DNA of 64,000 nucleotides, taken from the NCBI GenBank assembly GCA_947588845.1, contig CANQAR010000002.1, positions 62,001 through 126,000 of the forward strand. Direction: 5' to 3'. This DNA comes from an uncultured Lachnospiraceae bacterium. GTDB lineage: Bacteria; Bacillota; Clostridia; Lachnospirales; Lachnospiraceae. The notes under the pieces are model-generated. The model worked only from the letters and a program-made list of their open reading frames with translations. It made no database searches and was not told the origin of the DNA. This document shows, one piece after another, positions 60,772-64,000 of this stretch. Each line of letters starts with the position of its first letter. Position 1 is the stretch's first letter. Made by a program: the position numbers and the translations under genes.

Positions 60772-60953
60772 ATCCGTCTCCTCTTTTCTGCTGACATCCC
60801 TGTCAGTTTCTTTCTGCGTGTTCTGCAGCATTTATCTTATCGTTTTCTTTGATGCTTCTGCTGTATCTCCCCGCAGGATCCCGCATCACATATTTCTGCC
60901 GGCTTTCGCCCCGCAGGTTTCTTCCCCCTGTCTCCTGTCCGTCAGCGCTCTCC

Positions 60954-60992
60954 CCGGCTGACCCGCGCTTCCCCATGTCCTCTGTCAGCCGG
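60954..60992 (-). promoter_or_regulatory. Hairpin in the argH leader
   Basis: A nine-base-pair perfect stem (CCGGCTGAC with GTCAGCCGG) lies about 180 bases before argH. Further downstream the leader has direct repeats of CCTGCGGGG. No T-box motif (GGTGGNACCGCG type) was seen. The gap 60772-61039 otherwise holds no gene. Confidence 0.45.
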
Positions 60993-61000
60993 CGATGCCA

Positions 61001-61030
61001 AGTTTACCACATAAACTGACATTCTGGCAA
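61001..61030 (-). promoter_or_regulatory. Possible argH promoter
   Basis: Minus strand: TTGCCA (61025-61030), 18 bases, TAAACT (61001-61006). It is a moderate match, placed directly after the queH stop and before the leader hairpin. Confidence 0.35.
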
Positions 61031-61039
61031 GCAGATTTC

Positions 61040-61702
61040 TCACCGGTTATCCGAAAATCCTTCGACAGTCTGCAGAGATTTCTCCCGTTCTCTCTTTGAA
61101 AAAACACAGCCGCAGTAATCCTGTCGGTACAGCCCGTATTCCCGCGACAGCTCCGTCGACCGCTTATAGCCGTTCTTTTTCTTGAAATCAGACGGAAGCC
61201 ACTTTACACCATATTTCTGCGCTTCCTCCATACCGATCTGATTCAGAACCTCCGCATTTTTCAGAGGACTGATCGTGAGGGTTGTCGTAAAATAATCAAA
61301 TTCTCTTTTCGCCGCTTCCCGCGCCGCTTCCCCAAGGCGCAGGCGGAAGCATACCTGGCAGCGTTCCCCGCCCTCCGGAACTTGTTCGAGTCCCCGCACC
61401 GCCGCATAATATTCGGACGGTTCAAAGCGTCCCTCGACAAACTGTACCGGGTGTTCTGTCTTCATCTCCCCGATCAGCCTCTGCTGTTCCGCGGCGCGGT
61501 AATGATACTCTTCTTCCGGATAGATATTCGGATTAAAATAGAAAACTGTAATCGCAAAATACCTGGAAAGATATTCCAGCACATAACTGCTGCAGGGCGC
61601 GCAGCAGCTGTGAAGCAGCAGAGAAGGAATCTTTCCCTCTTCCGCCGCAAGTACACGTTCAAGTTCTTTCTGATAATTCTTTTTATTCTGCATAAGATAC
61701 AT
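61040..61702 (-). CDS. queH: Epoxyqueuosine reductase QueH
   Basis: A 220-residue enzyme that reduces epoxyqueuosine to queuosine in tRNA, the non-cobalamin alternative to QueG. The cysteine pattern SCCAPC (C33, C34, C37), CQVC (C115, C118) and CGC (C197, C199) fits QueH, which holds an iron site and a [4Fe-4S] cluster. Other landmarks are FYFNPNIYPEEEY and TTTLTISPLKN. AAGGG stands five bases before the first ATG. It reads away from the ABC transporter genes, sharing a 210-base divergent intergenic region. Confidence 0.95.
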   Translation of the reverse strand: MYLMQNKKNYQKELERVLAAEEGKIPSLLLHSCCAPCSSYVLEYLSRYFAITVFYFNPNIYPEEEYHYRAAEQQRLIGEMKTEHPVQFVEGRFEPSEYYAAVRGLEQVPEGGERCQVCFRLRLGEAAREAAKREFDYFTTTLTISPLKNAEVLNQIGMEEAQKYGVKWLPSDFKKKNGYKRSTELSREYGLYRQDYCGCVFSKREREKSLQTVEGFSDNR

Positions 61703-61794
61703 TCAACCCTTCATCTTCTGCTTCCCGTCATGCGGGATAACTGCCATATCCTGCCCGATAGGAAAGCCGCTCCTGTGCGGATTTCCGTTTTTCA

Positions 61795-61823
61795 ACTATA
61801 TCATATCCTCCCTGCCGTGACAA
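61795..61823 (-). promoter_or_regulatory. queH promoter
   Basis: Minus strand: TTGTCA (61818-61823), 17 bases, TATAGT (61795-61800). The plus-strand promoter for the divergent ABC genes could not be placed with confidence, and no riboswitch motif (for example the TPP core CTGAGA) was found in 61703-61913. Confidence 0.6.
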
Positions 61824-61913
61824 TCATGTATTTCTTTTCACCTGTCATTGAAAATTCCCATATGATAAAGCAGGCGGAACACCGCCGGAATTTATTATAC
61901 AGGAGGTACCAAC

Positions 61914-62678
61914 ATGCCGTTGCTGGAACTTGACCATGTCAGCTATTCCTACCACAGCAAAAGCGGCGAGACATACGCAGTATCTGATATCTCCTTTCAG
62001 GTTGAAAAAGGAGAATTTATCGCTGTCACGGGACCAAGCGGATGCGGAAAATCAACGCTTTTATCCCTGATCGCCGGGCTGATTTCTCCCAACGAGGGGA
62101 CAATCCGCTTAAATGGCAGCAGTCAATACAAAGAAACGACAAATATTGGATATATGCTTCAGAAAGATCATCTGTTTGAGTGGCGGAGTGTCTACCGCAA
62201 TGTAGTGCTCGGCCTTGAGATACAGCATAAACTGAACGAAACTGCCGCCGCGCATGTTCAAAAAATGCTGGAAACATACGGACTGGCACGTTTTGCAGAT
62301 GCCAGACCCTCGGAGCTGTCCGGCGGCATGCGTCAGCGGGCCGCCCTGATCCGGACACTTGCGCTCGATCCGGAACTGCTCCTTCTCGACGAACCTTTCT
62401 CAGCGCTTGATTTCCAGACAAGACTCTCTGTCTGCGATGATGTCGCTTCTATTTTGCGGAAAGAAAAAAAGACAGCCATTCTTGTGACCCACGATCTCTC
62501 CGAGGCCGTCAGCATGGCGGACCGGATTCTCGTTCTTTCAGACAGGCCGGCACATCTGCACCAGATTCTTGAGATACATTATGACAAACCTGACATGACT
62601 CCGCTTGAAAAGCGAAGCGCGCCGGAATTTCAGAAATATTTCAATCTCTTGTGGAAGGAGCTGAACACGCATGGATAA
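61914..62678 (+). CDS. ABC transporter ATP-binding protein (NitT/TauT/SsuB type)
   Basis: A 254-residue ABC ATPase. Walker A is GPSGCGKST, signature LSGGMRQR, Walker B LLLLDEPFSALD, H-switch VTHD. The sequence style (SYSYHSKSGETYAVSDISF, QKDHLFEWRSVYRNV) fits the ATPases of nitrate/sulfonate/taurine or thiamine-precursor importers. AGGAGG precedes the ATG with good spacing. It overlaps the permease gene by eight bases. It is read from the plus strand, opposite to most genes here. Confidence 0.94.
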   Translation: MPLLELDHVSYSYHSKSGETYAVSDISFQVEKGEFIAVTGPSGCGKSTLLSLIAGLISPNEGTIRLNGSSQYKETTNIGYMLQKDHLFEWRSVYRNVVLGLEIQHKLNETAAAHVQKMLETYGLARFADARPSELSGGMRQRAALIRTLALDPELLLLDEPFSALDFQTRLSVCDDVASILRKEKKTAILVTHDLSEAVSMADRILVLSDRPAHLHQILEIHYDKPDMTPLEKRSAPEFQKYFNLLWKELNTHG

Positions 62679-63474
62679 CAGGAAAACATCTGTTTCACAT
62701 CAGGCTTATCTTGACGGAATTACCAGACGGCAGCGCAGGATAACGGTTATCCGGATTTTGATCTTCGTGCTGTTTCTTGCTCTGTGGGAAACAGCAGTCC
62801 GTCAGAAATGGATCGACGGATTCATCTTCAGCAGTCCGTCCCGTGTCCTGGGAACTTTCGCGCAGATGTGGAGTGACCGCAGCATTTTCCTCCACACAGG
62901 AATCACACTGCTGGAAACTCTGACCAGTTTCCTTCTTGTTGTGCTGATTGGAACAGGATTCGCACTGCTTCTCTGGTATAGTACAGAACTGTCGGCAGTC
63001 CTCGAGCCGTATCTGGTCATTCTCAACGGCCTGCCGAAATCAGCCCTTGCGCCGCTGCTGATCGTATGGCTCGGCGCAAACATGAAATCGATCATTGTCG
63101 CCGGTATCTCTGTGGCGATCTTCGGAACGATCCTGAATCTGTACACCGGTTTTTCTGAGACGGACCCGGATGAAATCAAACTGATCTATACGCTGAAAGG
63201 CACAAAAAAAGATGTTCTCACCAAGGTCATCATACCTGGTACGGTTCCGCTGCTCATCAGCATCATGAAAGTGAATATCGGACTGTGCCTTGTAGGAGTT
63301 GTGATCGGAGAATTTATCGGGGCAAAGCGGGGACTGGGATACCTGATTATCTATGGAAGCCAGGTTTTCAAGCTGGACTGGGTCATTATGTCGATCGTGA
63401 TTCTATGTATTATCGCAATGGGCCTGTACACAATGATCAACTGCATGGAAAAACTGTACCTGAAAAAACGGTAA
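62671..63474 (+). CDS. ABC transporter permease (NitT/TauT/SsuC type)
   Basis: A 267-residue permease with about six helices. The binding-protein-dependent transport motif is in the segment GLPKSALAPLLIVWLGAN and the later TLKGTKKDVLTKVIIPGTVPLL (EAA loop). It belongs with the ATPase gene it overlaps. No substrate-binding protein gene follows; a terminator comes 17 bases after the stop. Substrate (sulfonate, taurine, nitrate or thiamine precursor) cannot be told. Confidence 0.93.
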   Translation: MDNRKTSVSHQAYLDGITRRQRRITVIRILIFVLFLALWETAVRQKWIDGFIFSSPSRVLGTFAQMWSDRSIFLHTGITLLETLTSFLLVVLIGTGFALLLWYSTELSAVLEPYLVILNGLPKSALAPLLIVWLGANMKSIIVAGISVAIFGTILNLYTGFSETDPDEIKLIYTLKGTKKDVLTKVIIPGTVPLLISIMKVNIGLCLVGVVIGEFIGAKRGLGYLIIYGSQVFKLDWVIMSIVILCIIAMGLYTMINCMEKLYLKKR

Positions 63475-63490
63475 AGGAAAGCCTGCCAAA

Positions 63491-63521
63491 TGCTCCTGTC
63501 CCGAAGTGCGGAACAGGAGCA
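63491..63521 (+). terminator. Terminator of the ABC transporter operon
   Basis: TGCTCCTGT (63491-63499) pairs with ACAGGAGCA (63513-63521), then GTCTTTTTC. This is a standard rho-independent terminator. The converging GH13 gene ends nine bases later. Confidence 0.8.
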
Positions 63522-63529
63522 GTCTTTTT

Positions 63530-64000
63530 CTATTTATTCCTCAGCAGCCAGTAAATCCCGTACGCCGGCATTTTCACGCCGCGTGCCTCCATCTCATTTC
63601 CGGTAAGCAGATCTGTGTACATCCCATCCTCCTCGCTGATCCACGCAGTCCGGTCATACTCGCTGAAGTTGAACAGCGCCACCAGTTTCTGCGTTTCATT
63701 CTCGCGGATAATGCCGAGAATCGAGTCATCCCAGGTATCAACAGTCCACACATTGCTGCTTCCCTGGAAAATATCCAGCGAAGCGCGGATTTTCTCCATC
63801 TTTGAAAGCGCCGTAAAAATATCGTTCTGCAGTGTGCCAGGCTCGCTGCGGAGCTCCGCCAGATCCCAGCGGAATTTTCCGCGGTGCAGATAGCGCGAAT
63901 CCGCCCATTTGTCCGGATCCTCATGATATGTATAATCGTTGACCTGGCCGATCTCATCCCCGCTGTAGAGTACAGGAATTCCGGACTGCACCAGCATGTA
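63530..64000 (-). CDS. GH13 sucrose-active alpha-amylase family enzyme (amylosucrase-like), C-terminal part
   Basis: The gene runs off the right edge; about 156 C-terminal residues are visible. SGIPVLYSGDEIGQVNDY and YHEDPDKWADSRYLHRGKF are typical of the amylosucrase branch (GH13 subfamily 4) and include the conserved aspartate/histidine-rich loop at the end of the catalytic barrel. The final ~70 residues (LVALFNFSEYDRTAWI, TDLLTGNE) form the C-terminal beta-sandwich. Catalytic nucleophile and acid/base lie outside the window, so specificity (sucrose hydrolase, amylosucrase or sucrose phosphorylase-like) is not decided. Confidence 0.85.
   Translation of the reverse strand, partial: YMLVQSGIPVLYSGDEIGQVNDYTYHEDPDKWADSRYLHRGKFRWDLAELRSEPGTLQNDIFTALSKMEKIRASLDIFQGSSNVWTVDTWDDSILGIIRENETQKLVALFNFSEYDRTAWISEEDGMYTDLLTGNEMEARGVKMPAYGIYWLLRNK

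Noticed and set aside
61850..61862. Short match AAAATTCCCAT to the end of the 140-bp repeat
   Set aside because: Too short (about ten bases) and without the palindrome; likely chance.
61703..61913. TPP riboswitch before the ABC transporter genes, which could have marked a thiamine-precursor importer
   Set aside because: The conserved CTGAGA core is absent, so no thiamine link can be made.

Overview
The window comes from a spore-forming, Gram-positive member of the Clostridia, most likely family Lachnospiraceae. The evidence is gene content and order: spoIIID, yqfC-yqfD-phoH-ybeY, rimP-nusA-rnpM-ylxQ-infB-rbfA-nrnA-truB-ribF-rpsO-pnp, and miaB-mutS-mutL-miaA. AGGAGG-type ribosome binding sites, clostridial -35/-10 promoters and mid-range GC content agree. 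No rRNA, CRISPR array, prophage or complete insertion sequence was seen. Almost everything is on the minus strand; only spoIIID and a two-gene ABC transporter are on the plus strand.

Layout from left to right. Positions 1-3400 hold a truncated HTH/AAA-ATPase-like gene, spoIIID behind a SigE-type promoter, nudC, a small exported protein and an Hsp20 chaperone. Positions 3500-8300 are a four-gene unit: an FAD protein, LarE, a rhodanese-TtcA fusion and a secreted GH5 glucanase. Positions 8480-9771 encode an AI-2E-type permease. Positions 9890-21586 are the miaB-mutS-mutL-transglutaminase-miaA-PLP lyase-flavoprotein block, concerned with tRNA modification and mismatch repair. Positions 21835-26423 carry a MOP-family flippase, proB, a DUF896 gene and an unusual 5-formyl-THF cyclo-ligase/ProA fusion. 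Positions 26569-30843 hold the YqfC-YqfD-PhoH-YbeY cluster plus a DUF3048 protein. Positions 30892-33570 encode the methionine importer metQ-metN-metI. Positions 33664-37993 hold an M18 aminopeptidase and a giant Glu/Ser-rich lipoprotein with SH3b domains. Positions 38133-50346 are the translation and RNA-processing superoperon from pnp back to rimP. A tRNA-Gly(CCC) gene lies at 50539-50609. Positions 50685-57925 are a topoisomerase operon (topB, a left-handed beta-helix protein, and type IIA topoisomerase B and A subunits) preceded by a perfect LexA-type box. Positions 58188-61702 hold asd, argH and queH. Positions 61914-63474 encode an ABC ATPase and permease, and the right edge holds the C-terminal part of a GH13 sucrose-active enzyme.

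The genes are mostly housekeeping, but several features stand out. These are the FCL-ProA fusion, the rhodanese-TtcA fusion beside a three-cysteine LarE, the E/S-repeat lipoprotein with a partial substrate-binding lobe, the RGG/GQ-like repeat tract in IF2, a MetQ without a lipobox cysteine, the probable SOS control of topB, and several families of short palindromic intergenic repeats. One of those repeats supplies the ribosome binding site of the flippase gene. I found no clearly novel defence or mobile system. All calls rest on reading the sequence and recalled family motifs; no database search was run.
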